The position numbers and the translations under genes are program-made. This document shows positions 45,216-54,907 of a stretch of 64,000 nucleotides of DNA, piece after piece. Each line of letters opens with the position of its first letter. The first letter of the stretch is position 1. The stretch is from NCBI RefSeq assembly GCF_009755665.1, contig NZ_CP046622.1, positions 3,472,001-3,536,000 of the forward strand, written 5' to 3'. The DNA is from Variovorax paradoxus (lineage in GTDB: Bacteria > Pseudomonadota > Gammaproteobacteria > Burkholderiales > Burkholderiaceae_C). Below the pieces are notes generated by a model, which ran no database searches, was not told the origin of the DNA, and saw only the letters and a list, made by a program, of their open reading frames with translations.

Positions 45216-47531
45216 ATGAATGCGCACTGGCAACCCATGGTTACCGCCCCAACAGATGCGGCGCCGGCTTCCGAGCAGCCTCCTTCAAGACTGCGGGAGC
45301 ATGTCGACCTGCTGATCGACAACCGATGGAAGATCGCGAAGATCACCGCGGTGGCACTGCTGATCGGCGCGGCCTACGCGTTATTCGGCCCGCGCGTGTA
45401 CGAAGCCAACGTGCTCATCCAGGTCGAGGACCCGGAACGCTCGGGTGGCACGCTGGTCGGCGACTCCGCGAGCAGCGCGCTGAATGCCAAGACCCCTACC
45501 GCGGGCGAGGCCGAAATCCTGAAGTCGCGCCTCGTGCTCGGGCAGGCCATCGAGAACACCAAGCTCTACATCGAGGCCGAGCCGCTCTATGTGCCGATCG
45601 TCGGCCCATGGCTGGCACGGCGCGCGAAGAAGCTCTCCGAACCCGGCTTTGCGGGCCTTTCGGGCTACGTGAGCGGTAACGAGCAGATCGTGGTCGCGCA
45701 AATGGACGTGCCAGCCGAACTCGAAGGCACGCGCTTCACGCTGACCGCGGGCGAGAACGGCGCCTACTCCCTGAGCCATCCCAAGCTGGAAGCGCCGATC
45801 GAAGGCAAGGTGGGGACACCGGTCGACGCCGAAACCCCGCTCGGCCCCCTCCACCTGCTGGTGGGCTCCGTCTCGGGGCTGCCGGGCGCGGCCTTCTCGC
45901 TGGTGCGCCAATCGAAGCAGCTCACTCTGCTGGAGCTGCAGAAGGACCTTCGCGTGATCGAAAAAGGCAAGCAGTCCTCGGTCATGGAAGTGAGCTGGCA
46001 GACCGGCAACCGCATGCAGCTGGCGAACCTTCTCAATGAAGTCGCGCGCCTGTATGTCCGCGTGAACATCGACCAGAAGACGGCGCAGGCGCAGCGCGCG
46101 CTCAACTTCCTGGGAGGCGAGCTGCCCAAGTTCAAGCAGCAGCTGGAGAACTCCGAAGAGGTCTACAACCAGTATCGCAATCGCAACGGAACGATCAGCC
46201 TCGATGACGAGGCGCGCAATGCGCTGTCGCAGAACATCGACCTGCAGACGAAGCTCTTCGACGCAACGCAGAAGCGGCTGGAGCTCACCGAGCGCTTCAC
46301 GGCCCGCGACCCGAGCGTCATGACCATCGACGCGCAGATTGCGTCGCTGAAGAAGGCGCTGGGCGGCGTGGAACAGCGCATCCGCCGCATGCCGATGATG
46401 CAGCAGGACTCGCTGCGCATGCAGCGGGACATCAAGGTCAATACGGACCTCTACGTGTCGCTGCTCAACAGCTCGCTGCAGATGCGGCTCGCCAAGGAAG
46501 GACGCATCGGCAACGTGCGTGTGCTCGACCAGGCACTGACGCCCGAGAAGCAGATCCGGCCCAAGGCCTCGATCACCATGGCGCTTGCGCTGCTGGCGGG
46601 CCTCTTCGTCGGCGCGGCCTCGACCTTCATGCGCAGGTCGTGGCGCAACACCATTGCCAGCCCGGCCGAGATCGAAACCCACACCGGCCTGGACGTGTAC
46701 AGCACGGTCACGCTGAGCGACCGGCAGCGCCACCTCGACCGCGCCGTGCTCCAAGGCAAGCCCGGCATGCACCTGCTGGCGGCGGCTCATCCGGACGACC
46801 CGGCGCTCGAGGGACTGCGGCGGCTACGCACCGCGCTCAAGTTTGCGATGCCGCGGGCGCTGAACAACCGGATCATGATCTCCAGCGCCACGCCCGGCGC
46901 GGGCAAGACCTTCGTGTCTTCCAACCTTGCGGCGGTGCTTGCATCGAGCGGCCGGTGCGTGCTGCTGATCGATGCCGACCTCCGGCGCAGCAGCGTGGCA
47001 CCCCGCTTCGGCCTGAAGCGCAGCGGCGGCCTCTCGGAACTGATCCAGGGCGCCATCGAACTCGACAGCGCCATCCACAAGGGGGTTCTGCCGCATCTCG
47101 ACGTGATGACGACAGGCGTGTTGCCGTCCGACCCGACGGGCCTTCTCACAAGCGATGCATTCGCACGCGTGCTCGAGAAGGTTTCGACGCGCTACGACGT
47201 GGTGATTGTCGACACGCCGCCCACGCTCCTCGCGTCGGAAACGGCCGAGATGGCGACCTGCATGGGAACCCTGCTAATGGTCGCCCGCGCCGGCGACAAC
47301 GAGTTGGGCGACCTGACCGAAAGCGTCAAGCAGCTGAGGCACGCCGGTGCGCATTTCCAGGGCGTGGTACTCAACGCGCTGGACACCCGCCGCCGCTACT
47401 ACGGCAGCCTTGCCTATCGCTACGGTGCCTACAGGCTGCGCGCGCACGACTATCCGACCGCGCCCGCCGAACTGCCCCGGCCCGCAACGCCGGTCGCGGC
47501 CGCGGCGGCAACGGAGGGAGCCACGGCGTGA
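45216..47531 (+). CDS. Wzc-like polysaccharide co-polymerase with BY-kinase domain
   Basis: A 771-residue inner-membrane protein. It has a cytosolic start, a membrane segment (ITAVALLIGAAYALFG), a large periplasmic domain with coiled-coil (residues ~270-400), a second membrane segment (ITMALALLAGLFVGAAS) and a C-terminal tyrosine-kinase domain: Walker A ATPGAGKT (K564), Walker A' CVLLIDADLRR and Walker B VVIVDTPP. The tail RRRYYGSLAYRYGAYRLRAHDY is the tyrosine cluster that is autophosphorylated. It controls chain length and export with Wza. No low-molecular-weight phosphatase (Wzb) is seen in the window. Confidence 0.94.
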   Translation: MNAHWQPMVTAPTDAAPASEQPPSRLREHVDLLIDNRWKIAKITAVALLIGAAYALFGPRVYEANVLIQVEDPERSGGTLVGDSASSALNAKTPTAGEAEILKSRLVLGQAIENTKLYIEAEPLYVPIVGPWLARRAKKLSEPGFAGLSGYVSGNEQIVVAQMDVPAELEGTRFTLTAGENGAYSLSHPKLEAPIEGKVGTPVDAETPLGPLHLLVGSVSGLPGAAFSLVRQSKQLTLLELQKDLRVIEKGKQSSVMEVSWQTGNRMQLANLLNEVARLYVRVNIDQKTAQAQRALNFLGGELPKFKQQLENSEEVYNQYRNRNGTISLDDEARNALSQNIDLQTKLFDATQKRLELTERFTARDPSVMTIDAQIASLKKALGGVEQRIRRMPMMQQDSLRMQRDIKVNTDLYVSLLNSSLQMRLAKEGRIGNVRVLDQALTPEKQIRPKASITMALALLAGLFVGAASTFMRRSWRNTIASPAEIETHTGLDVYSTVTLSDRQRHLDRAVLQGKPGMHLLAAAHPDDPALEGLRRLRTALKFAMPRALNNRIMISSATPGAGKTFVSSNLAAVLASSGRCVLLIDADLRRSSVAPRFGLKRSGGLSELIQGAIELDSAIHKGVLPHLDVMTTGVLPSDPTGLLTSDAFARVLEKVSTRYDVVIVDTPPTLLASETAEMATCMGTLLMVARAGDNELGDLTESVKQLRHAGAHFQGVVLNALDTRRRYYGSLAYRYGAYRLRAHDYPTAPAELPRPATPVAAAAATEGATA

Positions 47532-48190
47532 ACACCTTGCCATCGAATGCTCCCGTCCAGTGGGCGGGCAATTCGCGGTTGCTGATGGCCACCAAGCGCG
47601 GTGCGGACATCGCAATGGCGAGTTGCTTCTTCCTGTTCATGGGGTGGGCCTATGCGCTGGTCTGGATCGGCGTGCTGCTGACCTCCGGCGGCCCGGCGAT
47701 CTACAAGCAGCCGCGCTACGGACGGGATGGGCGTGTCTTCAGCTTCTACAAGTTCCGCTCGATGGTGGCCGACTCCGACGCGGTGCTGGCGCGGCACCTG
47801 CGCGAGAACGAAGAGGCGCGCCGGCAATGGGACATGTACCAGAAGCTGGAGCATGACCCGCGCATCACGCCCTTCGGCGCGTTCCTGCGCAAGTACAGCC
47901 TCGACGAGCTGCCGCAGTTCTGGAACGTGCTCAAGGGCGACATGAGCATGGTCGGCCCGCGCCCCTGCATGTTCTCGCAGAAGGACCTGTACGGCCCTTA
48001 CTGGGGCCACTACTGCTCGGTACGCCCTGGCATCACCGGCCTGTGGCAGGTGAGCGGGCGCAGCGAAGTCAGCTACCGGCGCAGGGCCGCCATGGACGCC
48101 GACTACGTCGCCACGCTGTCGCTGCGCCAGGACCTCGCGATCCTGCTGAAGACCTTCCTGGTGGTGGCCGGCGCCAAGGGTTCCGGCTAG
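47528..48190 (+). CDS. Initiating sugar transferase (undecaprenyl-phosphate type)
   Basis: A 220-residue bacterial sugar transferase of the short ExoY type. It begins at GTG 47528 with a 4-base overlap on the wzc stop. One N-terminal membrane helix ([21 protein letters not shown]) precedes the catalytic part: [23 protein letters not shown], then [37 protein letters not shown] and [22 protein letters not shown]. It transfers the first sugar phosphate to the lipid carrier. The long N-terminal membrane domain of WcaJ-type proteins is absent. The sugar is not evident. Confidence 0.93.
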   Translation: MNTLPSNAPVQWAGNSRLLMATKRGADIAMASCFFLFMGWAYALVWIGVLLTSGGPAIYKQPRYGRDGRVFSFYKFRSMVADSDAVLARHLRENEEARRQWDMYQKLEHDPRITPFGAFLRKYSLDELPQFWNVLKGDMSMVGPRPCMFSQKDLYGPYWGHYCSVRPGITGLWQVSGRSEVSYRRRAAMDADYVATLSLRQDLAILLKTFLVVAGAKGSG

Positions 48191-48254
48191 GCGCCGAGGC
48201 CCGTGCACTCCCTGTTCCGACATCTCAATCCTCAACCTTCAACCGAAAGAACAT

Positions 48255-49232
48255 ATGCGTATATACGTTGCTGGTCATCGCGGCATGGTGGGTCAGTCGC
48301 TCATGAAGCGCCTGCGCAGCCTCGGGCACGAGGTCGTCACGCGCGGACGTGAAGAGCTCGACCTGCTCGACCAGGAGGCAGTGCGCCGGTTCTTCGCCAC
48401 CGAGCAGATCGACCAGGTCTATCTCGCGGCGGCAAGGGTCGGCGGCATCCACGCCAACATGACTTACCCGGCGGAGTTCATCTACCAGAACCTCCTGATC
48501 GCCGCCAATGTCACGCACCAGGCGTTCCTTGCGAACGTCAGGCGTCTCCTGTTCCTCGGCTCGAGCTGCATCTACCCGCGGCTTGCCGAGCAGCCCATCC
48601 ACGAAGATGCGCTGCTCAGCGGCAAGCTCGAGCCGACGAACGAACCTTATGCAATCGCCAAGATTGCAGGCATCAAGCTGTGCGAGAGCTACAACCGGCA
48701 ATACGGTGCCTCCCACGGCATCGACTACCGCAGCGTGATGCCGACCAACCTGTACGGGCCCGGCGACAACTACCACGCGCAGAACAGCCACGTGGTCCCG
48801 GCCCTCATCAGGCGCTTTCACCTGGCCAAGACGGAAAACGCGTCCGAGGTGGTGATCTGGGGCACCGGCCGCGCGCGTCGCGAGTTCCTCTATGTCGACG
48901 ACATGGCCGACGGCTGCATCGCAGTCATGGACATGACGCGCGACAGCTACGAGCAGCACACCACGCCCATGTGCGCGCACATCAATCTCGGCACGGGTGA
49001 AGACCTGTCGATCGGCGAACTGGCGGCGCTGATCGGCGACGTCGTCGGCTACAGCGGCCGGATCCGCTTCGACACCTCGCAGCCGGACGGCGCGCCCAGG
49101 AAGCTGCTCGATGTGTCGTGCGCAGCGGCCATCGGGTGGCACGCCACGGTGCCGCTCGAAGAAGGCCTGCGCCGCACCTATGCGGCATACCAGGAGGCGA
49201 TCCGTCCGGTCCAAGAGATCGCCCACGCCTGA
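48255..49232 (+). CDS. fcl: GDP-L-fucose synthase
   Basis: A 325-residue short-chain dehydrogenase. It has [14 protein letters not shown] (NADP fold), [27 protein letters not shown] (Ser of the triad), [20 protein letters not shown] (Tyr-x-x-x-Lys) and [13 protein letters not shown]. It performs the epimerase and reductase steps from GDP-4-keto-6-deoxy-mannose to GDP-L-fucose. The enzyme that makes its substrate (Gmd) is not in the window, although ManC (GDP-mannose) is at 57120. So fucose is likely in the polymer if Gmd is encoded elsewhere. Confidence 0.95.
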   Translation: MRIYVAGHRGMVGQSLMKRLRSLGHEVVTRGREELDLLDQEAVRRFFATEQIDQVYLAAARVGGIHANMTYPAEFIYQNLLIAANVTHQAFLANVRRLLFLGSSCIYPRLAEQPIHEDALLSGKLEPTNEPYAIAKIAGIKLCESYNRQYGASHGIDYRSVMPTNLYGPGDNYHAQNSHVVPALIRRFHLAKTENASEVVIWGTGRARREFLYVDDMADGCIAVMDMTRDSYEQHTTPMCAHINLGTGEDLSIGELAALIGDVVGYSGRIRFDTSQPDGAPRKLLDVSCAAAIGWHATVPLEEGLRRTYAAYQEAIRPVQEIAHA

Positions 49233-49267
49233 GCCGAACGCCCACCTCCACCGCACAAGGCCCTGTC

Positions 49268-50596
49268 ATGAGAACACTCTGCTTCTGGTTCGGCATTGCG
49301 GCTGCGTTCGCATGCGCCCAGGTAGACCCGGTCTGGGGCTACGCGGCGGTGTGCGTGCTCTCGCTGGTGCAGCTTGCAATGCTCGGCGCCCCCGGGACGA
49401 GCACGTTCCTGCTGATCCACTACACCGCGGTCCTCACCTACTTCTCGGTGGCGCCGGCCATGCAGATCGCGGCCGACGTTTCGTTCTGGGACACGGGCGT
49501 GATCGGCGCGGGTGCGCACACACAAGCCATCACGCTGCTGCTGCTGTACATGGCGGGTGTGGAGGCCGCCAGGTTCGGCATGCACGAGGCGGCAGCGCCG
49601 GCCTTCGCGCGCGGGGCCGGGCTGCCCGAGACGCAGATCGCCGGCGTTGCGCACCCCGTGCTGCTGCTGCTGAGCGGCACGGTTGCGGCGTTCGCGTCGC
49701 TGTTCATCCGCCCCGACCTGAACTTCATCGCGCGCGGCCTGCCCGACGAAGGCCAGAACCTTCCGGTCGATTTCATCGTCTATTCGACGCTGCCGAAGCT
49801 CATCGTGCTGATGTGCTTCGTGGCACTGGCTATCCACGCATACCGCCGCCGGACGATCTGGTCGTGGTGCGCCGCCGGCTTTGCGCTGGTGCTGGCCGGC
49901 ATTGCGGCCTACCCCGTCAACACGCCGCGGCAGATCCTGCTGATCGGCCTGCTGCCGCTTTTCATCTACGTGCTCGGCGTGAAGCGCCGCTGGCTGCTGG
50001 CCATGCTGATCTTCGGTGCCATCGCCGGACTTGGCCCGGTACTGAACCTGATTTCGCGCGGCAGCTTCTGGGGCGAGACGCTCACCACCTTTCCCTACAG
50101 CCAGGACTTCGACGCGATGTACGTCGTGGCCGGACTGCTGGAGCGCGCGCCCGAACCCGAACTCGGTTTCGGCCGCTACCTGCTGTCGGCCTTCTCCTTC
50201 ATGCTGCCGCGCAGCCTGAAGATGTACCCGGAGTTCGACCCGCTCGGATGGCCGGCCGTGCTGGGCAACTTCTCGCAGAGCAATCTCTCGCTGCCGCCAT
50301 TCACCACGGCGTACTTCGACTTCGGCCTGGCAGGTCCGGTGATGCTCGGACTGGCGGTCTCGGCCTTGTTCCGCATGCTCGACAAGGTGGACCAACCGCA
50401 TGCCGCGCTGTCTGCCACCTACCTCTGCGCACTGGTGCTGCTGGCTGCATACGTGCCCTTCATGCGGGGGCCGATTCTGGGTTGGGGCCCGTTCGCGGCC
50501 TCGGGGCTGATCGCGGCGGTTTTTGCCGGGCTGCTGAGTTCGCGCTTTCGCCAGCCGGGCCGCGGGGCGGCGATGTACGCGCACGGCACGACGTGA
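49268..50596 (+). CDS. Polysaccharide polymerase / O-antigen ligase-like membrane protein (Wzy candidate)
   Basis: A 442-residue protein with about ten hydrophobic segments (MRTLCFWFGIAAAFACAQV ... LLHYTAVLTYFSV ... LVLAGIAAYPVN ... LLAMLIFGAIAGLGP ... MLGLAVSALFRML). A long loop near residues 270-340 contains RGSFWGETLTTFPYSQDFDAMY. This topology and the position between fcl and the glycosyltransferases fit a Wzy-type polymerase, but no short motif proves it. It is the only such candidate in the locus. ATG 49268 chosen; upstream extension to 49118 overlaps fcl. Confidence 0.75.
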   Translation: MRTLCFWFGIAAAFACAQVDPVWGYAAVCVLSLVQLAMLGAPGTSTFLLIHYTAVLTYFSVAPAMQIAADVSFWDTGVIGAGAHTQAITLLLLYMAGVEAARFGMHEAAAPAFARGAGLPETQIAGVAHPVLLLLSGTVAAFASLFIRPDLNFIARGLPDEGQNLPVDFIVYSTLPKLIVLMCFVALAIHAYRRRTIWSWCAAGFALVLAGIAAYPVNTPRQILLIGLLPLFIYVLGVKRRWLLAMLIFGAIAGLGPVLNLISRGSFWGETLTTFPYSQDFDAMYVVAGLLERAPEPELGFGRYLLSAFSFMLPRSLKMYPEFDPLGWPAVLGNFSQSNLSLPPFTTAYFDFGLAGPVMLGLAVSALFRMLDKVDQPHAALSATYLCALVLLAAYVPFMRGPILGWGPFAASGLIAAVFAGLLSSRFRQPGRGAAMYAHGTT

Positions 50597-50605
50597 GGTT
50601 TCAAC

Positions 50606-51700
50606 ATGTACAAATACCTCTTCTACGACTCGATCAGCCTCAACAAGGGCGCGGGCGGCGTGCTGAACGTGTCCGATCTTCTGCTGCGCCGGATGCGCAT
50701 GTGCAAGGGCGACCACATCCAGCCGATCAGCGAGCGGCACCCGGGCATCTACGCCGTCGCGCAGCGCCTGAGGGTCAGCCGTTTCCTGGTGGAGATACTG
50801 CTCTACAACTATCACCGGCTGCGGGCACTGGTGTCCGGCGAGACCGTGTTCTCGCTGTTCCCCAACTACTTTCTGCCGTTCACGCTTTTCGGGCGCCACC
50901 GCGATTCGATCGTGGTAATTCACGACCTGCAGTACAAGGCCTACCCGCAGTACTTCAGCCGCACCAAGCGCTTGTGGCTCGACTGGTGCCTGCGGCGCGT
51001 GGCGCGCAGCGCGGCTGACGTGGTGTTCATCAGCAGAAGCAGCCAGCAGGATTTCGAGCGCTACTTCGGACGCTGCGAGCACCCGACGGTCATCTTCAAT
51101 CCGGTGGAGGCAACCCGCTCGCCCGGCCCGCCGGGACCGGTCAAGCCGGGGCGCGCGGCTGTCATTGGAGAGCGCTACCTCATTGCTTCGTACCACTACT
51201 ACCCCCACAAGAACTTCGACGGCACGCTGAAGCTGTTCGAACGCATGAAGCGGGAGGGCCTGGTCGACTGGCTGGACGTCACCGGCAACGGTGCGGCGGA
51301 AGTGAAGCGGATGGCCGCCCTTATGGGACCCGCCATCAGCGGCTGCGTGCGCCATAGAGGAATGGTCTCGCGCAAGGAACTGACGCAGCTGTACTGCGGC
51401 GCGGCGGCGTTCATTTCGCTTTCGGCGTTCGAGGGCTTCAACCTGTCCGCCGCCGAGGCTGCCACGCTGGGCGTGCCGCTGCTGCTGTCGGACATTCCGG
51501 TGCACCGGGAGCTGTTCGGCGACTACGCCTTCCTCATCGGCAACGGCGCCACCGACCTCGACGGGTTGTCGCGCTACCTGGCCGAGCACCGCTCCAAGCA
51601 GCCGGCCTGGACCCTCGCCGAAGCCTGCGCGCCGGGCACCGTGGCAAGGCGCTACCTCACGCTCAAGCATGAAGCCGTTTCGCTCGCGGGGGCCATGTAA
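50606..51700 (+). CDS. Glycosyltransferase family 4-like
   Basis: A 364-residue GT-B-fold glycosyltransferase. Seen: FSLFPNYFLPFT, DSIVVIHDLQYKAYPQYF, VFISRSSQQDFERYFG, the nucleotide-sugar region YLIASYHYYPHKNFDGTLKLF and the E-x7-E motif SLSAFEGFNLSAAEAATLGVPLLLSDIPVHREL. It adds one sugar during repeat-unit assembly on the lipid carrier. GAGG precedes the ATG by 6 bases. Its TAA stop shares one base with the next ATG. Confidence 0.88.
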   Translation: MYKYLFYDSISLNKGAGGVLNVSDLLLRRMRMCKGDHIQPISERHPGIYAVAQRLRVSRFLVEILLYNYHRLRALVSGETVFSLFPNYFLPFTLFGRHRDSIVVIHDLQYKAYPQYFSRTKRLWLDWCLRRVARSAADVVFISRSSQQDFERYFGRCEHPTVIFNPVEATRSPGPPGPVKPGRAAVIGERYLIASYHYYPHKNFDGTLKLFERMKREGLVDWLDVTGNGAAEVKRMAALMGPAISGCVRHRGMVSRKELTQLYCGAAAFISLSAFEGFNLSAAEAATLGVPLLLSDIPVHRELFGDYAFLIGNGATDLDGLSRYLAEHRSKQPAWTLAEACAPGTVARRYLTLKHEAVSLAGAM

Positions 51701-52641
51701 TGACCAGGCTTGCAGGCGCTCTTCGGCGGCTTCTCCCGGCATGGCTGCTGTGCGTGGCTTGCGCGGCATCGGCCGCACCGCCTGTGACGGGCTTTGGCGT
51801 GATGGTGCATTACCTGCCCGACAAACAGACCATTGCCGATGTCGCGCGATTCGATGCCGAAGCGCTTGCCGCGTCGCTCGCACGCATGCGGGCCTCCTAC
51901 CTCATCCTGACGCTGGGCCAGAACAACGGCCAGTTCATCGCGCCCAATGCGGCGCTGGAGCTGCTGTGCCCCGGCAGCATCGAGAACCGCCCGCCGCGCG
52001 ACCTGCCGATGGAAATCGGCCGCGCCCTGCAGCGCCGCGGCATCGGGCTGGTGCTGTACCTGCCCTTCCGCGCGCCGCAGGGCGACGCCTACCTGATGGA
52101 TTGCCTGGGCGACGTTTCGGAGCAGAAGCCGCCGCCCGCGCGCTTCATCGCCGGATGGACCGCGGTGGTGCGGGAATGGTCGGAACACTACGGCGCGCTT
52201 GCCAAGGGCTGGTGGTTCGACGGGGTCTACAACACCAAGGGCATGTCGGCGGAAGACTGGAACGGGCTCTGCGCCGCCGCGCGCACCGGCGCGCCGAAGC
52301 GGTGGCTCGCGTTCAACTCCGGCGAGGGCCCGCAGCGCTTCAGTGCCAAGGCCGCGCCGTGCCAGAACCTCATGGCCGGGGAGCTCCTGCAGCCTCCGGC
52401 GCCTTCGGTGCCTTCCACCACTCCCGCATCGGGCTTGGCGTTCCATGTGCTCACGCCGCTCGGCTCGTCGTGGGGCCAGACCACTGCGCCGCGCTTCACG
52501 GCCGACCAGCTGCGCGACTGGATTGCCGATGCGAAAGCCCGCGGTGGGCTGTTCACGCTCGACCTGCCGCTGGACGCGGACTACCGCTTTCTACCCACCC
52601 ACGTCGCGCTGGTGCGAAACGCCACAGCGCCGCGGCCCTGA
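51700..52641 (+). CDS. Secreted GH29-like (alpha-L-fucosidase-type) protein
   Basis: A 313-residue exported protein with signal peptide LLPAWLLCVACAASAAPP. The mature chain reads as a TIM-barrel glycosidase: TGFGVMVHYLPDKQ, then DAEALAASLARMRASYLILTLGQNNGQFIAPN, GIGLVLYLPFRAP and GWWFDGVYN, where Asp174 in W-F-D-G is the position of the nucleophile in GH29 alpha-L-fucosidases. The rest is compatible but weak. It overlaps the previous gene by one base. In a locus that makes GDP-fucose, it may trim, release or edit the polymer in the periplasm. The family call is tentative. Confidence 0.6.
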   Translation: MTRLAGALRRLLPAWLLCVACAASAAPPVTGFGVMVHYLPDKQTIADVARFDAEALAASLARMRASYLILTLGQNNGQFIAPNAALELLCPGSIENRPPRDLPMEIGRALQRRGIGLVLYLPFRAPQGDAYLMDCLGDVSEQKPPPARFIAGWTAVVREWSEHYGALAKGWWFDGVYNTKGMSAEDWNGLCAAARTGAPKRWLAFNSGEGPQRFSAKAAPCQNLMAGELLQPPAPSVPSTTPASGLAFHVLTPLGSSWGQTTAPRFTADQLRDWIADAKARGGLFTLDLPLDADYRFLPTHVALVRNATAPRP

Positions 52642-52680
52642 GTGCCGACCCACTACCCACGCCATTTTTTTCAATAACCC

Positions 52681-53613
52681 ATGACCAACGCTCTCGCATT
52701 CATCGTGGTGGAAGACCGCCAGAACAAGACCCTGCTGCTGTGCCGCGAATCGGCGGCACTGGCCGAGGAACACCTTGTCGTTTTGGCGGGCACCGACGCA
52801 GGCCCCGACTACGCGCGCCTATGCAGCCACTATGTGCACCTGTCGAGCAACTCGCCGGAGTTCGAGAAGATCTGCTTCCGGCGCTACTTCCTCTTGGCCG
52901 AGTACCTCAAGGCACATCCGGAGTGCCGCGAGTTCGTGCTGATCGACAGCGACGTGCTGCTGTTTCGCGGCGTCGGCGCGCACATCCGGCGCGTGTCCGG
53001 AAAGGCGGATTTCTCCGGCTCGTACGTGCGCCCCCGCGACGGGTGGGACCCATGCCAGATATCGCCGCATGTGAGCTACTGGACCGCGATGGGCCTGCAA
53101 CGCTTCATCGCCTTTGTGCTCAACACCTACGCCACGCCCGCCGGCCGCCGGAAGCTGCGCGCGATCGCGGCGCGGTTCGCGGCCCGCGGCGTGCGCGGCG
53201 GCGTGTCCGACATGACGCTGCTTCACCTCTGGGCCCAGGCGAGCGGCAATGCAGACCCGATCAACCGCGTGTTCGGCGGACGGATGATCGACCACAACAT
53301 CAACGGCGGCCACAACCTGCTGCTGAACGAATTCCAGGCGCGGGGCGGCGCAAAGCGCATCGTGTACGTCGACGGCCAGCCCAGCGTGGTGACGCCGGCC
53401 GGCGAACTGGTGGGCGTGATGGCCCTGCACTTCCAGGGCAGCGCAAAGATGGCCATGTCGCACGTGCTGCATGGCCGCGTGCACACGGCCGCCGCGCTGA
53501 CATATGCGTTGCAGGCGGCGCGGCGCGCCAAGAACTGGGCCTTCGGCCGCGGGCTGCTCGCCCAGCGTGCAGCCGCTGCCGGCCGCTTCGCGGGCGCTTC
53601 CGCGCCGAAATGA
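52681..53613 (+). CDS. Glycosyltransferase-like protein with DxD motif
   Basis: A 310-residue protein starting MTNALAFIVVEDRQNKTLLLC. It shows a GT-A-like pattern: a nucleotide region near the start, then FRRYFLLAEYLKAHPECREFVLIDSDVLLFRG, with DSD at 89-91 for divalent metal, and MIDHNINGGHNLLLNEFQ and ALHFQGSAKM later. This layout is that of small capsule-type glycosyltransferases; I do not recognise a closer family. It probably adds a sugar to the repeat unit. No membrane segments. Confidence 0.7.
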   Translation: MTNALAFIVVEDRQNKTLLLCRESAALAEEHLVVLAGTDAGPDYARLCSHYVHLSSNSPEFEKICFRRYFLLAEYLKAHPECREFVLIDSDVLLFRGVGAHIRRVSGKADFSGSYVRPRDGWDPCQISPHVSYWTAMGLQRFIAFVLNTYATPAGRRKLRAIAARFAARGVRGGVSDMTLLHLWAQASGNADPINRVFGGRMIDHNINGGHNLLLNEFQARGGAKRIVYVDGQPSVVTPAGELVGVMALHFQGSAKMAMSHVLHGRVHTAAALTYALQAARRAKNWAFGRGLLAQRAAAAGRFAGASAPK

Positions 53614-53641
53614 CGCGGCCAGCACGCAACAGGCGCACGCC

Positions 53642-54907
53642 ATGAACCTCCTAGACCGCTCCATCACCCTGCCCGGCTTTCGCGCGGTGCAGCTGCGCGG
53701 CCTGGGTGCGCTGGCTTCGCGGCTCTATGCCTACATGTCGGGCTTCCTGGCCGTGTTTCTGATGGCGGCGTATGTCTCGCCCGCGGAGTTCGGCGAGTAC
53801 TCGATCTACCAATCGGTGCTGGAAGCGGCGCTGATGGTGGGAACGCTGGGCAGTTCGCTGCTGTTCTCGCGCGAAGCCGCCAGCGTGCCGCCGGGCGTGA
53901 GCCGGGGCGACGTGCTGCGCACGCTGGCCATCGGCATTCCGCTGGCCACGCTGCTGGTCGCGCTGATCCTGAAGGTTCAACACCTGCCGGTGGTGGGCGT
54001 GCCCTTTGCGTTGATCGTTTCCACGCTCGCAGTGTTCTCGTTCATCAGCCTGCGCCTTTCCTATAGCCGGGGGATGGGCTACGCGGGGTTGCTCAACCTG
54101 GAGACGGGCATCCGGTCGAGCATCCTGGTGCTCGGCGTCGCAGCTCTCATCGTGCTGGGGTTCGAACTGGGTGCCTGGCAGCTGCTGCTCATCAACCTCG
54201 TGGCCTTCTTGCTCGTAGGGGCGGCCAGCATGCGCACCGGGTGGGCCGCGGGACCGCCGCGTGGCCGGCCCGCGCTGCGTCTCCAGTCGCAGGGCGGCGC
54301 CACCGTCTATTCGCTGCTGATGTTCCTGCTTCGCAAGTCGGACCTGCTGGTGATCGCCTTCTTCATGCCGCTCGGATACGTGGGCGCTTTCAAGGTCGCC
54401 TTTCTGCTGGCGGAAGCCCCGTCGCAGTTCGTGCAGGCGTTTCTCTATACGAAGACGCGCGCCATGCTCGGCGCCGAGGCCGGCAAGCTCGATGCGTCGA
54501 CGCTGCAGCTGGCCAGGCAATCGTTCCTGCTGGGCTGCGCGCTCTTTGCCGCGCTGGCCGCGCTCATCACGGTTGCCGCACCGCTGCTCAAGGTGGGGCA
54601 CGAGGCGCTGGAGATCTTCCTGTGCATTGCGCCGTATTTCCTGCTGCGCACCTACACGATCCACCACGAGATGCTGCTCGCACTCAAGAGCCCGGTGGCC
54701 GCGCTCGGCGGCTGGGCATTGCTCGAGGTGGCGCTTCGGCTGCTGTCGTACGGCGTGGTGGTGTCGGTTTTTCCGGGCAAGCCGCACTACGTTTTCTTCA
54801 TCGCCTTCGTGTCCGACTTTCTTCTCTACGAGGTGCGCATGCGCGCGCTGTTCGGCTTCTATCCGATCGTGCGGCTGGTCCGCGGTTCCTTTGAAAGGGC
54901 GTCGTGA
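53642..54907 (+). CDS. Polysaccharide flippase (Wzx candidate)
   Basis: A 421-residue protein with about 12 hydrophobic segments, starting MNLLDRSITLPGFRAVQLRGLGALASRLYAYMSGFLAVFLMAAYVSPAEFGEYSIYQSVLEAALM, the N-terminal pattern of MATE/MOP-type oligosaccharide flippases. Later parts include ATVYSLLMFLLRKSDLLVIAFFMPLGYVGAFKVAFLLAEAP. It would flip the lipid-linked repeat unit to the periplasm for the polymerase. Starts ATG 53642 and ends in a 4-base GTGA overlap with the next gene. Confidence 0.88.
   Translation: MNLLDRSITLPGFRAVQLRGLGALASRLYAYMSGFLAVFLMAAYVSPAEFGEYSIYQSVLEAALMVGTLGSSLLFSREAASVPPGVSRGDVLRTLAIGIPLATLLVALILKVQHLPVVGVPFALIVSTLAVFSFISLRLSYSRGMGYAGLLNLETGIRSSILVLGVAALIVLGFELGAWQLLLINLVAFLLVGAASMRTGWAAGPPRGRPALRLQSQGGATVYSLLMFLLRKSDLLVIAFFMPLGYVGAFKVAFLLAEAPSQFVQAFLYTKTRAMLGAEAGKLDASTLQLARQSFLLGCALFAALAALITVAAPLLKVGHEALEIFLCIAPYFLLRTYTIHHEMLLALKSPVAALGGWALLEVALRLLSYGVVVSVFPGKPHYVFFIAFVSDFLLYEVRMRALFGFYPIVRLVRGSFERAS

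Noticed and set aside
49178..51883. 901-codon antisense frame over the polymerase and glycosyltransferase genes
   Set aside because: Composition is a shadow (Arg/Gln/His-rich, no domain); the plus-strand genes have overlapping starts and clear motifs.
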